From Ischnura elegans (taxonomy: Eukaryota > Arthropoda > Insecta > Odonata > Coenagrionidae), in contig NC_060254.1 of the NCBI RefSeq assembly GCF_921293095.1, positions 109,392,917-109,456,916 on the forward strand: 64,000 nucleotides of DNA, given 5' to 3'. The translations under genes and the position numbers were made by a program. Each line of letters begins with the position of its first letter. The first letter of the stretch is position 1. A model generated the notes under the pieces. It saw nothing but the letters and a program-made list of their open reading frames with translations. It had not been told where the DNA came from and made no database searches. Positions 52,101-58,101 of the stretch are shown here, in pieces.

Positions 52101-53361
52101 ATCTCGAATTCTCCCTTCCTTATATTTAATGCTTCCTATGATTGGTGGACAGGTGTGACCCCAAGTCAGGGGCGTAGCCAGGAATTCCGTTCGGGGGGGA
52201 GGGGGGGGCAAACCAGGGGGAGGATTTTAAAAAACAGATTAAACATTTAATCATCAAACCATCGAGAAGGGCTATGAGAAAAGAGCAGCACTTAAAGTCT
52301 ATAGTCTGCTGAACACTTCCGAATCTTGGCAAATGACATAGGGAGGGTAGGAAAAGTTGTAGTAAGTTGCAATAGTAGTCATAGTGCTAAGAAGAGTGGG
52401 AGAAAAGAGAAGTCTTTAAAAAAACCTGAAGCAGGAGACTGGACAACTTAGTTGGCCACGTTCTGAGGCATGATGAAAACAATTGTAGAAGGGCAGGTGG
52501 AAGGGAAGACAGGCAAGGGACGGCCCCGAATATAAGTTATATGGGACAGGTAATGAAGGTTGTAAAAGAGATGAAATAAGTCGCTATAAAAAGGTTAGCG
52601 GATAGGAGAGAGAAGTGGAGAGTTGCGTCAAACCAATCTTAGGAAATTGTTGGCTGATGATGATAATGATCATAGCATAATTGTAATTATACAGTTAATA
52701 TTTTAATATATAAATATAATCTAGGAGCGTGGATGATTAGCTTCAGTTAATAGATCACATATAGTCAACATTACTTTCATTTTCAAGGCTCGATTAAAAT
52801 AAAAAATAATATGTATTAGATATTCCATCAATATATAAGTTTATATAATATTTAAAAAAACTAGTTAAAAAATAAAACATAGATTACACTCTTAGATTAC
52901 ATCTATAAAAGTGATATGTAAAGAGTTCAAGAACGTAATGCATTATGCTAGCATTTTACACACACCACCAACAAGCACTGTGGTTCATGACGCTTGGTTT
53001 TCCAATTCACTGCTGTTCATCATAATTAATTTGTGTATACCATCACCCATGTTTTGGCCAATAGGGCTGGAATTAGATTCCCTAATGTCAATGCCAATCA
53101 CAAGAGTATTCATCAAACTCCCTCCTCAATTTTCCCATTTTAAGAGTGAGATCACCAGGTTGGTATGATGCATACATTGACGTAATATCCGATCATGGAA
53201 TGACAGAACTAAATGCTAACAACCAATTATGATGATTTTTTTCAGGCTCGATGGTAGGATTAGGATTCTCAACGTGTGTTGTTGGTGCATGCTTGGGTCT
53301 CCTGCTTGGATTCCTTATGTGGAGGCGTAAACCAGGAGTACCTTACCACCTAGCAGAGTGA
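15872..53361 (+). CDS. LolA-like multi-domain type I membrane protein (12 exons seen, 5' end missing)
   Basis: Twelve exons, all with AG/GT borders, join to 845 codons plus TGA with no phase conflict. In fragment numbering: residues 1-253 hold a first LolA-like module (FHMALDVWDAAK, NLDTGVGHVISG, RCRISTLLPSHC, VRFAAALDFL) with a long acidic, Gly- and Glu-rich insert; 254-490 a second module (FSLTMETIVHQ, YRIVHDFKTGVQYRI, TGNCSIGPI, RLRHAQEFL); 486-660 a domain with VVCDVW, HFDVAPCLD and RAIAGIAGVTPLRVSQLT; 661-807 a membrane-proximal region. A hydrophobic helix (about 810-832) is followed by the tail RRKPGVPYHLAE. I infer a secreted ectodomain anchored at the cell surface. Family membership (uncharacterised metazoan LolA-like proteins) is from recalled patterns, not a search. 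No function is known to me. The signal peptide exon is not found. Confidence 0.7.
16186..16309 (-). mobile_element. LINE family A, copy C (3' end only)
   Basis: This is just the (tacatc)n tail and about 110 bp of 3'UTR (ctctagggtgtttggcaggg and gcatgcagcatgcatttgga), matching 9150-9270. It is an extremely 5'-truncated insertion, 56 bp downstream of the exon 1 donor. Confidence 0.85.
16331..16636 (-). mobile_element. tRNA-derived SINE, copy 1
   Basis: On the minus strand it opens GGGATCGGGTTGGTGTGGTGG (A-box-like, tRNA head), with the B box GGGTTCAAATCCC, then a tRNA-unrelated body and a (CCATA)n tail. Perfect 12-bp target duplications, cacgaagatggt, sit at 16319-16330 and 16637-16648. A second, 5'-truncated copy is at 34091-34363. 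Confidence 0.9.
17020..17680 (+). mobile_element. LINE family B, 3' part of the reverse transcriptase
   Basis: The frame reads DEVKYLGVTITSNLSW, ALVRPHLEYAASVW, NKIQRKAARVF and LGWEPLATRRL, then after a TGA at 17485-17487 continues as FFPRTIKDFDKR to TAG at about 17565. One premature stop therefore breaks an otherwise good RT C-terminus. It ends with a GTAGATGTAGAT tail. It is related to but clearly distinct from family A. The 5' boundary near 17020 is uncertain because it abuts the inverted-repeat arm. Confidence 0.75.
19150..19365 (-). mobile_element. LINE 3' end, family L copy 2
   Basis: The minus strand reads MDILKKSFLHKGIKEWNDLP, matching copy 1 at 4100-4250, with similar non-coding 3' sequence. 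A short remnant, frame broken just after. Confidence 0.7.
22478..22890. repeat. diverged direct repeat pair of about 85 bp
   Basis: ttttcatggttccctttacc at about 22480 recurs as ttttcatggttccctttaac at about 22813, each followed by gaaataa, cgttaaaa and gggaataatgga. Spacing is roughly 330 bp. Two CRE octamers (TGACGTCA) lie upstream near 22143 and 22276. Confidence 0.55.
23707..24043. mobile_element. piggyBac-type MITE next to the exon 2 acceptor
   Basis: TTAA at 23707-23710 and 24040-24043 flank a 329-bp element whose 13-nt ends (CCCTTAGAGTGCC and, in reverse complement, CCCTTTGACTGCC) match at 11 of 13 positions. Only 77 bp separate it from exon 2. Non-coding. Confidence 0.7.
24121..24621 (+). 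CDS. LolA-like gene, exon 2 (acidic/Gly-rich insert)
   Basis: Acceptor ctctccctccgaag, donor G|GTGAGT; phase 1 in, phase 1 out. It encodes RCRISTLLPSHCFCDERG, then VRFAAALDFLRSG, followed by a long low-complexity insert with Asp/Glu runs, Gly runs and a run of seven Glu, then YVKTEGHPLMPATLTIDGSG. Opposite-strand and other-frame open reading here (Pro- and Ser-rich) are shadows of the GC-rich repeats. The four cysteines near the start fit an extracellular domain. Confidence 0.75.
24751..25018. mobile_element. MITE family 2 (37-bp inverted repeats)
   Basis: Arms 24751-24787 and 24982-25018 pair at 35 of 37 positions. Each begins ATATCGATGGCTAAG and runs inward to AACAACACGTATCTCAAA. TA at the borders may be the target duplication. 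A 194-bp AT-rich centre has no coding capacity. It lies 129 bp after the exon 2 donor. Confidence 0.75.
25019..30351. other. rest of intron 2
   Basis: No exon found. An imperfect ACT/TAC microsatellite is at 28851-28905. The rest shows no structure I recognise. Confidence 0.5.
28851..28905. repeat. imperfect (ACT)n microsatellite
   Basis: Runs of actattactactactactcc and actaccaatactactggg, broken by single changes. Confidence 0.8.
30352..30590 (+). CDS. LolA-like gene, exon 3 (poly-Gly tract)
   Basis: Acceptor tcttcttttctcgtttag, donor CAC|GTAAGC; enters in phase 1, leaves in phase 0. It encodes FGFPNTYIHLVYNVVNFKVG, then a run of about 13 Gly coded by mixed GGN triplets, a Pro-rich segment (FVPPPGVFCPP) and SDQFSLTMETIVH, the opening strand of the second LolA-like module. 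Confidence 0.75.
30591..33884. other. intron 3, first part
   Basis: No exon or confident repeat. Short phrases resembling hAT ends (cagggct) occur near 31490 and 32032, but no matching target duplication was found. Confidence 0.45.
33893..34634. mobile_element. hAT-type non-autonomous element with a SINE nested inside
   Basis: The ends CAGAGATACATGAAAATCGC (33893) and, in reverse complement, TAGAGATGCGTGAAAATCGC (34634) are inverted repeats of the hAT type. Flanking 8-bp target duplications ataatcat (33885-33892) and ataatcac (34635-34642) match at 7 of 8. Repeated tcgcat-type motifs near both ends resemble hAT transposase-binding sites. A SINE with its own duplication occupies 34091-34363. 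Confidence 0.75.
34091..34363 (+). mobile_element. tRNA-derived SINE, copy 2 (5'-truncated)
   Basis: It starts inside the tRNA-like head (gtgttggcttcccacccggc, B box GGGTTCAAATCCC) and ends in (CCATA)n. The 9-bp target duplication ggaataaga lies at 34082-34090 and 34364-34372. Same family as 16331-16636, opposite orientation. Confidence 0.88.
34643..35364. other. intron 3, nothing recognised
   Basis: AT-rich intron sequence between the hAT element and the Helitron end. Confidence 0.45.
35365..35398 (-). mobile_element. Helitron 3' terminus (hairpin + CTAA)
   Basis: Read on the minus strand, a perfect 8-bp stem (CTTGCCCC / GGGGCAAG, 6-nt loop) is followed by 8 nt and then CTAA, the CTRR signature of Helitron 3' ends. 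The base after CTAA is A rather than the expected T. Nearby 35524-35541 repeats the stem-side sequence in inverted form. Confidence 0.6.
35590..36141 (-). pseudogene. Helitron RepHel helicase, C-terminal fragment
   Basis: A 183-codon frame resembles the C-terminal part of the PIF1-like helicase of Helitrons: GLTPCILHLKFGS, then CCETRLVIKKLIINVIHATI, IPRIPMIPTS, RIQMPIRVAFAMTIIKSQGE (the conserved AFAMTINKSQGQ box with one change) and FSWSYVTCSRDGKPSALFVLPP (VACSRVG box with changes). Walker A/B motifs, the Rep nickase domain and the start are absent from this fragment. It lies in the orientation expected from the 3' terminus at 35365. Remnant rather than active. Confidence 0.8.
36322..36510 (+). 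CDS. LolA-like gene, exon 4
   Basis: The acceptor is cctccgctcag followed by CAG; use of the next AG (start 36325) would only drop one Gln. Donor CAG|GTAAGT; phase 0 both sides. It encodes NARLLSYQEQHYDLGESLVS, fitting the second LolA-like strand pair, then a Pro/Gln-rich linker (QQPPVSLPLQ). GC-rich. Confidence 0.75.
36521..37060 (-). mobile_element. RTE-like LINE 3' fragment directly after the exon 4 donor
   Basis: Minus-strand frames read KCYVWSVFMYGCETWTMGKR, EAFEMWVWRKMEGIRWTDRV and, after a frameshift, RRGRRRLKFIDNVKIGRN, which is the C-terminus of RTE/CR1-like reverse transcriptases. It ends in gatgatgaatg, an (ATG)n-like tail. The tail is only about 15-25 bp from the donor at 36511. 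Broken and inactive. Confidence 0.7.
37240..37345 (-). repeat. dispersed GC-rich repeat (ggcagtggcagattcag type)
   Basis: The minus strand reads ggcagtggcagattcag then gggggcgtagtgggcgcgcg, like widespread arthropod repeats of the 'ggcggatccagg' kind. Boundaries not clear. Confidence 0.45.
37346..40940. other. rest of intron 4
   Basis: No exon recognised. A GC-rich patch near 38470-38570 has no product. The remainder is AT-rich. Confidence 0.45.
40941..41207 (+). CDS. LolA-like gene, exon 5
   Basis: Acceptor atttctccctcag, donor CTG|GTGAGG; phase 0 in and out. It encodes YRIVHDFKTGVQYRINERTG then NCSIGPIPTD (a possible N-glycosylation site, NCS), a Ser/Thr/Ala linker and RIRLRHAQEFLQHAAREDFV. 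The strand-turn-strand 'DFKTGVQYRINERTGNCSI' is the most family-like segment of the protein. Confidence 0.85.
41559..41834 (+). CDS. LolA-like gene, exon 6
   Basis: Acceptor ttttattcacag, donor TCA|GTAAGT; phase 0 both sides. It encodes RDVRGVVCDVWVAANQHRDN, a variable charged stretch, then YSTVEVFLSHKDWTVETEDL and VPIGIATYTAPS. It follows exon 5 after a 351-bp intron. Confidence 0.85.
41835..43736. other. intron 6
   Basis: AT-rich intron with no recognised element or exon. Phase 0 on both sides leaves room for an overlooked exon, but none was seen. Confidence 0.45.
43737..43875 (+). CDS. LolA-like gene, exon 7
   Basis: Acceptor gctcgatttgcag, donor TTAG|GTAAGT leaving phase 1. It encodes SWTFSEVATTHYVAYKTGRP and WSHFDVAPCLDRINRLFLRL. 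The 'FDVxPC' motif is typical of the region that follows the LolA-like modules in this type of protein. Confidence 0.85.
44308..44417 (+). CDS. LolA-like gene, exon 8
   Basis: Acceptor cctcttttcag, donor ACG|GTAATA; phase 1 in, phase 0 out. It encodes KYEDLVQYSMESARESLRRA then GIAGVTPLRVSQLT, probably an amphipathic helix and a beta strand. Confidence 0.85.
44497..44624 (+). CDS. LolA-like gene, exon 9
   Basis: Acceptor actttagtgcag. The donor CC|GTAAGA at 44625 leaves phase 2, which is what exon 10 needs; the earlier GTATCG at 44609 would put exon 10 out of frame. It encodes EVADEARLRILYPKNIESEC, HSYQATPIKIFPDIHQKG and IVVMP. Confidence 0.75.
45157..46070 (-). mobile_element. MITE family 1, copy 3, with nested foldback insert
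   Basis: This is the reverse-oriented copy of 157-820. It begins TAGGGTGGTTCCCTA and ends GAAACTACCCTA, with TA on both sides. About 250 bp of foreign sequence is inserted between two copies of a gattattaat-like target duplication (about 45448 and 45702). Confidence 0.8.
45455..45712. mobile_element. foldback insert, possibly Penelope-like
   Basis: The 45-nt arms 45504-45548 and 45654-45698 pair at 42 of 45 positions around a 105-bp spacer. The motifs gacgaaaccagccg (minus) and cctgatgatgtcgcc (plus) recall the ends of Penelope-like elements; that assignment is tentative. The empty site is visible in MITE copy 2 as aaggattattaatacc (complement). Confidence 0.6.
47480..47690 (+). mobile_element. 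RTE-like LINE endonuclease remnant
   Basis: A short frame reads DEVRDVQENIDEVKKQV, then VNLIISGALNGFID and a stop. This recalls the 'LIIGGDLNGHVG' core of RTE-type apurinic endonucleases with the key Asp changed to Ala. Short and decayed. Confidence 0.5.
48398..48545. repeat. source copy of a duplicated intron-exon segment
   Basis: The end of intron 9 plus the first ~40 bp of exon 10 recur, diverged, at 49588-49748 (shared phrases attcaaaaagc, aatcgtttcac, ctctcaagtggaatg and gcagtcatgga). Confidence 0.8.
48508..48712 (+). CDS. LolA-like gene, exon 10
   Basis: Acceptor AG at 48506-48507 (tggaatgggcag), entering in phase 2; donor AAAAG|GTGAGC leaves phase 0. It encodes HGNTGDEDGAVGPVTHVWFV, PGVTGPVEQPRPQLSLADAF and ITRRHEVPLRIALGAQRQK. 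An upstream AG (ending 48487) keeps the same frame but would need a phase-0 partner. Confidence 0.75.
48967..49075 (+). CDS. LolA-like gene, exon 11
   Basis: Acceptor tttctactttttaag, donor ACAG|GTAATT leaving phase 1. It encodes VVQIAPGSLVKTPEAFHPLT and a basic patch RRRSSPVMYLQTSYTTG, just before the transmembrane exon. Confidence 0.8.
49588..49748 (+). pseudogene. decayed duplicate of the start of exon 10
   Basis: This is a diverged copy of 48398-48545 in the following intron. The acceptor AG and frame of exon 10 are kept for a while (HGYSGDEEGTVV against HGNTGDEDGAVG), but similarity ends after about 40 exon bases and the frame reaches a stop at about 49795. Probably a failed partial exon duplication. 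Confidence 0.7.
50026..50146. repeat. short inverted-repeat element
   Basis: aataatgaaagacacttt near 50028 is matched by aaagtgtctttcattatt near 50126. The spacer contains tagccgaaaccagtcaata, a phrase like that in Penelope-type ends. No coding. Confidence 0.6.
50147..52150. other. intron 11, middle part
   Basis: No exon recognised; open frames on the minus strand around 50900-51600 lack any recognisable domain. Confidence 0.4.
52160..52240. repeat. dispersed 'ggggcgtagccagg' repeat
   Basis: caggggcgtagccaggaatt followed by long G runs is a phrase common in arthropod interspersed repeats. A loosely similar G-run element is in a CLASP intron near 62320. Confidence 0.5.
52430..52665 (+). mobile_element. 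RTE-like LINE 3' fragment
   Basis: Frames read TIVEGQVEGKTGKGRPRI and, shifted, AIKRLADRREKWRVASNQS, the C-terminus of an RTE reverse transcriptase. It ends gatgatgataatgat, an (ATG)n-like tail. Stops and shifts show it is dead. Confidence 0.75.
53246..53361 (+). CDS. LolA-like gene, last exon (transmembrane helix and stop)
   Basis: Acceptor gatttttttcag, entering in phase 1. It encodes GS, then the hydrophobic segment MVGLGFSTCVVGACLGLLLG FLMW, a basic stop-transfer RRK, and the tail PGVPYHLAE before TGA at 53359-53361. The positive-inside signal puts the tail in the cytosol, making a type I topology. Confidence 0.85.
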
Positions 53362-53648
53362 ACATTTTGCAGACAAGAGAGCTTGAGCTGAATGAAAAAA
53401 AACATGAAGTGTTAATGAACCTTCACCGAAGATGTGGTTGTTCCGAGGACATTAGCAATATGGACAAGGTGATAAGAGTAACTTCACTAAAGAGGATGGG
53501 AGTTCTGAAGTGTAAACCATTAAGACTTCTCACGAAAATGATTGCCAACTGAGTAGTAAATGTTGAGTAATTCTGGACCCAGAAAAAGTTATTAGCGGAT
53601 CTAAAAGTGGTATTTTAGTCAATGTTTCAAGGATGCATATTTTGAGAT

Positions 53649-53781
53649 AATAAATAGTCAATATGATAATTTGTGGACACCACATTAAGAAAACATAGGT
53701 GATTTTTGAGGTAAAAATTGTCAACTTCCTACTGCTATTATAACTCAATAGTTTTTAATCATAAGGTTTTGATGAAATAAA
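53649..53781 (+). promoter_or_regulatory. candidate polyadenylation signals of the LolA-like gene
   Basis: AATAAA occurs at 53649-53654 and 53776-53781, about 290 and 415 bp after the stop. Either would give a short 3'UTR. Confidence 0.45.
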
Positions 53782-56736
53782 TGATCATTATTTGTTAATG
53801 TACTTAGATTACCTTGAAGACTAAATCCAAAATAATGGCTTCAAGTACTTCGATAAAAAATTTAGACTTAATGGTAGGCCTTCCAGAATAACTTCTTTCG
53901 CCTGTGCTACTGAATGGCAATCAATGAACAATGAACTTTAAAAATCCATTTCCAGGATTGAAGCACAACAAAAGTAAATGATGGTGAAACACTCTGCCAT
54001 AATTAGTTTGTATCTTTTTCCATAAACATATTCTGGAGGAGGGTGTATCCCACTTAAGTGTGTCACCATAGAAGTTGAAAAATTCTTCTGAGGACCACAA
54101 ATCCCTCCATTATGTATGGCGTCCAAAATTAACTGAAACACCTTGGATAAATATTTGTTAAAAACTGTTTCTTTACGATTTATTATGATTTGATGTGACA
54201 TTTGTAAACTGGTTCTGTAGCAAATTTAAAAAAATGAATAACTGATCAATTGTTGCTAGAGGAGCAACAATGGAAAACCATCTCTGGTCGGATTTCAAAC
54301 TGGAAATCAACACCCAGAAAGTTCTTCTTTAGCTCAACAAAACAGTTCACTAGAAAGGTTAAGCCTTTGGATTATGAAAAAAAAAATAGAAAATGTCTTT
54401 TAGACATCTCAATAATACATTTGTACAAGAGTTGATATGTTCTTAATAATTAAATGATAACAATAAAAATATAACCCTACCAAAATTTATACTGAATCAA
54501 CTATCACAGTCATCGCAACCATTGAATCAGGCCAATATGCAAAAATGCAGTCTATCTATGGAAGAAATAAGCCTTCTATAAAGAAAATAATTTCATATTA
54601 AGCACATCATGTTACATCTCACACAGCTAAATTTATAAAAATGAACGAATACTGCCAGTGTCCATAATGAAATGAAATAAAAATGGTACTGAGTACATTA
54701 AGTAAATATCTATCAGTTGAGCTTCCTTCAGTCAGTATCTTACAATCTAATATGGTGTTTCATTATGGACAAATGAATTTCATACGCTGATCTGAAAAGT
54801 GCATTTGTGGCAATTCTTTCTCTTGAATAAAATATTATGACATTTTCATAGTCTGGTATGTTCTATTGATTCCACCCAATAACATTTTTACTTGATGCGG
54901 TAAGTACACTAAGTTATGGCTTAAAGAAAATCCTCCTCATCCAGCCATTCTTTCATCGTGTATTTTGAAATAAAAAATGCCAAAGTTGTCACCGCCCACT
55001 TTTCATGAGCTATAGTGATGCCATTACATACTGAGTTATGGCTCATTGACTTGTTCAGGGGGAAACACTTGGTGAGGGAGGGAATCTCATTAATTGCACA
55101 TAATGCAGGAATGTTCTACTTTTTGTCTTTCGTTATCTTTATCAATTATCCCTAGTTGCATGTACATAATATTAAACAGCCACAGAGGCTGATTCATTAT
55201 CAGCGTTGATAATCATTCAGCACTCCTCTCAGCCCCCATCTTTTCACTCCAAGTCTTCATCACAGGCTATATGAAGAGATAAGCCTTCTATAAAGAAAAT
55301 AATTTCATACTAAGCACATCATGTTACATCTCACACAGCTAAATTTATAAAAATAACAAAAAAAACAACAAATTAGATCAAGAAAAAAATATCACTTGGG
55401 CATGAAACAAACCACGTGCTCTTTTCAAAGGTTATAATTCTAGCAACGGTGCATAAAATAACTGATGTTTCAGCAATTATTGAGCGTATAAGTAAATACG
55501 TAACCTTAGACAAACTTGGGTATTACAAAGATACACAGAGCAAATATTTGTCCAAAATTTTACATTCCAACTTTCCAGGGGGAGGGAGATATTTTATAAA
55601 ATGAAATTTCCATGCTATGCTGATGCTATTAAGTCTACAATATAACTCCATCAGCCTCAGTTTTCCATATATTGGCCTGAAAATTGAAATAAAAGAGATT
55701 TCTTTTTTGTCATGCAAGCTTTAAAGAAGTGAATTCATGGATATAAAAGAATATGTACATAACCCAGAAATGTAAATTATGCACACACAGAACACACCAC
55801 ATCTTGTTATGGATACATACTTGCTTATTTGAGATGCTTTAAGCAAATTTAAGAATACTGGGACTATACTCTCTTCATTTTATCTTTGCGGGTGAGCTGG
55901 TGTGGCCAACGCAAATGGAGGTGAGGGGAAGGAAAGTTTCTCGACACGTGACTTAGCCTTTACGAATCAGCAAATAGTGGGCGGGGCCTCAGTCAATCGC
56001 TATCAGACCTTCGTCGAGTTAACATTGCGAATGTACTCGTGGAGCAGTGTTGCTAAACCTCTCGCGTTCTCCTTGTATGTGACTAAGTATACCTTCCACC
56101 AGCGGTGCCTCTTTCAGCGCGGTAGCTGACATTGTCATGGGATTCTGTGAAAGGATTATCCCCTATGCCTTCCAATTGCAGCATTGCTTCTCTTTCATGG
56201 GATTCAAACTTCATTACTTTGTAGAAGGAAACCTAGTACATACACTTTTTCTTCCAATTAATGATTCCAGTAATTTTTACCTCCTATGACCCAAATTGCA
56301 AAAGAAACATCATATTTACTGGTGAACATCATATTTCTCTCAAATTTATGTACGTTTTAGATGTAAATATTGGTGAGAATCACATCTGTCCATTAATCAG
56401 GGCATCAAGCATTGTAATTATTAAAACTGTACTTTTGTTACAACATGTCAGACAGAAAAATACCACATAAAACTCCAACTACATGAAATTTTACTGGTTT
56501 TTAAATAGAAAGTTTACCCTCAATTTATTTATACTTTAAAAATACCATTGGCATGCTACATCCCCTGAAGAAATTATTAGACCCCAACTCCACAGGTACG
56601 AAAATATGAAAATTAATACCATTATACTATAACTACATCATACATATCCAAGGTACCAATTTTATAGATAAGCAACACACAGATATAAATATTGGTATTT
56701 GATGACACAGAAAAGGTAATCTCGGTTTAAATTTCC
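53782..56736. other. intergenic region between convergent genes
   Basis: It contains the 82-bp direct repeats at 54561 and 55273 and a GC-rich patch at 55900-56130 with GGGCGGGGC near 55980. No gene recognised. Confidence 0.45.
54561..55354. repeat. pair of near-identical 82-bp direct repeats 712 bp apart
   Basis: 54561-54642 and 55273-55354 differ at about two positions (ataagccttctataaagaaa to aaatttataaaaat). The sequence between them is not repeated. Confidence 0.9.
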
Positions 56737-58101
56737 ACACTCATGCCTCGCTTAGCGCAAGGGATGCATTCCCTTGGGTCTTTGCGCTATACGAATTTGC
56801 ATTATATGAGGGCATTTTAACATTGGGAAGATAGGGACGTTTTCCCGGTAGGATAGATGTTGGGTAACGAATTTCCTAAAAAATATTTATATTCCTATTA
56901 ATAGCCTCAGAAAACCTTATTGATAAAATATTTATAGTTAAGAATATCTTGAAAGACAGTAGGCACGCATCCAAAGGTTTTTTTCTCATTAAAAAAAATT
57001 TGGACATGGTTTTGAAACTCCCTCCTTTCCTGCAGGTGGGCTAACACCTAAGAAAAATATGTATGATATCTCAGGGGTTTCTAATGCACTGCCAGCAGTT
57101 GACGAATTTTCAAACCAGTCTAAAAAAAATTATTGTGTCACCCAGGCCCTTTCTTGCTCATCCAAATGACGGGCAAAGGCTGCTTTGAATACCATTTCAT
57201 TTCTCGTGGAGTTTGTGAATGATAAATCATAACTGGCTGTAATTTAAGTCCCCCAACGCATTATCACCAAGCAGCAACGTGAAATAGTCTTTAAATGCCT
57301 TGAAACATGACCCAGGTTTTTCTCCCCTGATAATGAATGAACAAGATTATATTCTCTTCCAAAATAATCCCATCTCATCAACATTAAAAAGTAGTTGAGG
57401 GGGAAAGAATCCACTCTCAATCACAAACAGGAGTTCATCAGACAATGTTGCGGCGACTGTGCTATCAGCATTTGCAGATTCACCTGATATCATAGCACTA
57501 ATACACCTGCTCGCCATTTAAAATTATGAAATCAATCGGAGCTTTCACTAAATGTCTTGGAGCAATCACCACCCTCGTTTTCTTCCATGGATTCAAATAA
57601 AGCCACAGCTTTTGCACAAATAACTGCCTGAGATAGAGGAACATCACCTGAACTTTTATTATAAATCCAGGTAATTAGAAGTGTTTCCATTTCTTTTTCC
57701 AGCAATGAACTTCGTGCACGTGTTGACCACTCTGCTGAAGTTGGTGTGACTGATGTCACTGACGTTTTAACCTCATCTTTGTTCAGAATAACAGCGCAGA
57801 CTGTTGACATCGTGAGCTTTAACTGACACGCAATATCACTTTGACACACTCCATTTTTAAAGCCATGACTTGATAACTTCTTTTTCTATCCGCATTCCTA
57901 TTTTTTGCGATTGTTCACTTGGTTTTTACTCTGTATGGCTCTATCAAAATCACTTTCTACTGCTGAACAACTGCCGCACTGTAATCCTGAGACACAGAGG
58001 ACCTACGACTAGACCCTTTTAAGTGTCGATGCTATTCGGCATTCAGCTGTGTTCAGGTGTTTCCCGGACGAATGAATTTGCACTAAACGAGACATGGGTG
58101 T
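56737..58101 (-). mobile_element. Tigger/pogo-type DNA transposon, decayed
   Basis: Terminal 24-nt inverted repeats lie at 56737-56760 (acactcatgcctcgcttagc...) and 58078-58101, matching at 20 of 24; all four differences are C/T. The body carries a broken transposase on the minus strand. TA duplications are not clear. Typical of the pogo/Tigger group of Tc1-mariner elements. Confidence 0.75.
57130..57890 (-). pseudogene. Tigger-like (CENP-B/pogo) transposase, broken
   Basis: The first open part (57532-57849) reads SDIACQLKLTMSTVCAVILN (CENP-B-type helix-turn-helix) and LEKEMETLLITWIYNKSSGD VPLSQAVICAKAVALFES (second HTH). After stops and shifts the minus strand continues with LLFNVDEMGLFWKRI (DDE domain, first catalytic Asp), KAFKDYFTLLLGDNALGD and a PVIWMS-like end. 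At least three breaks separate the parts, so it is inactive. Confidence 0.75.
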
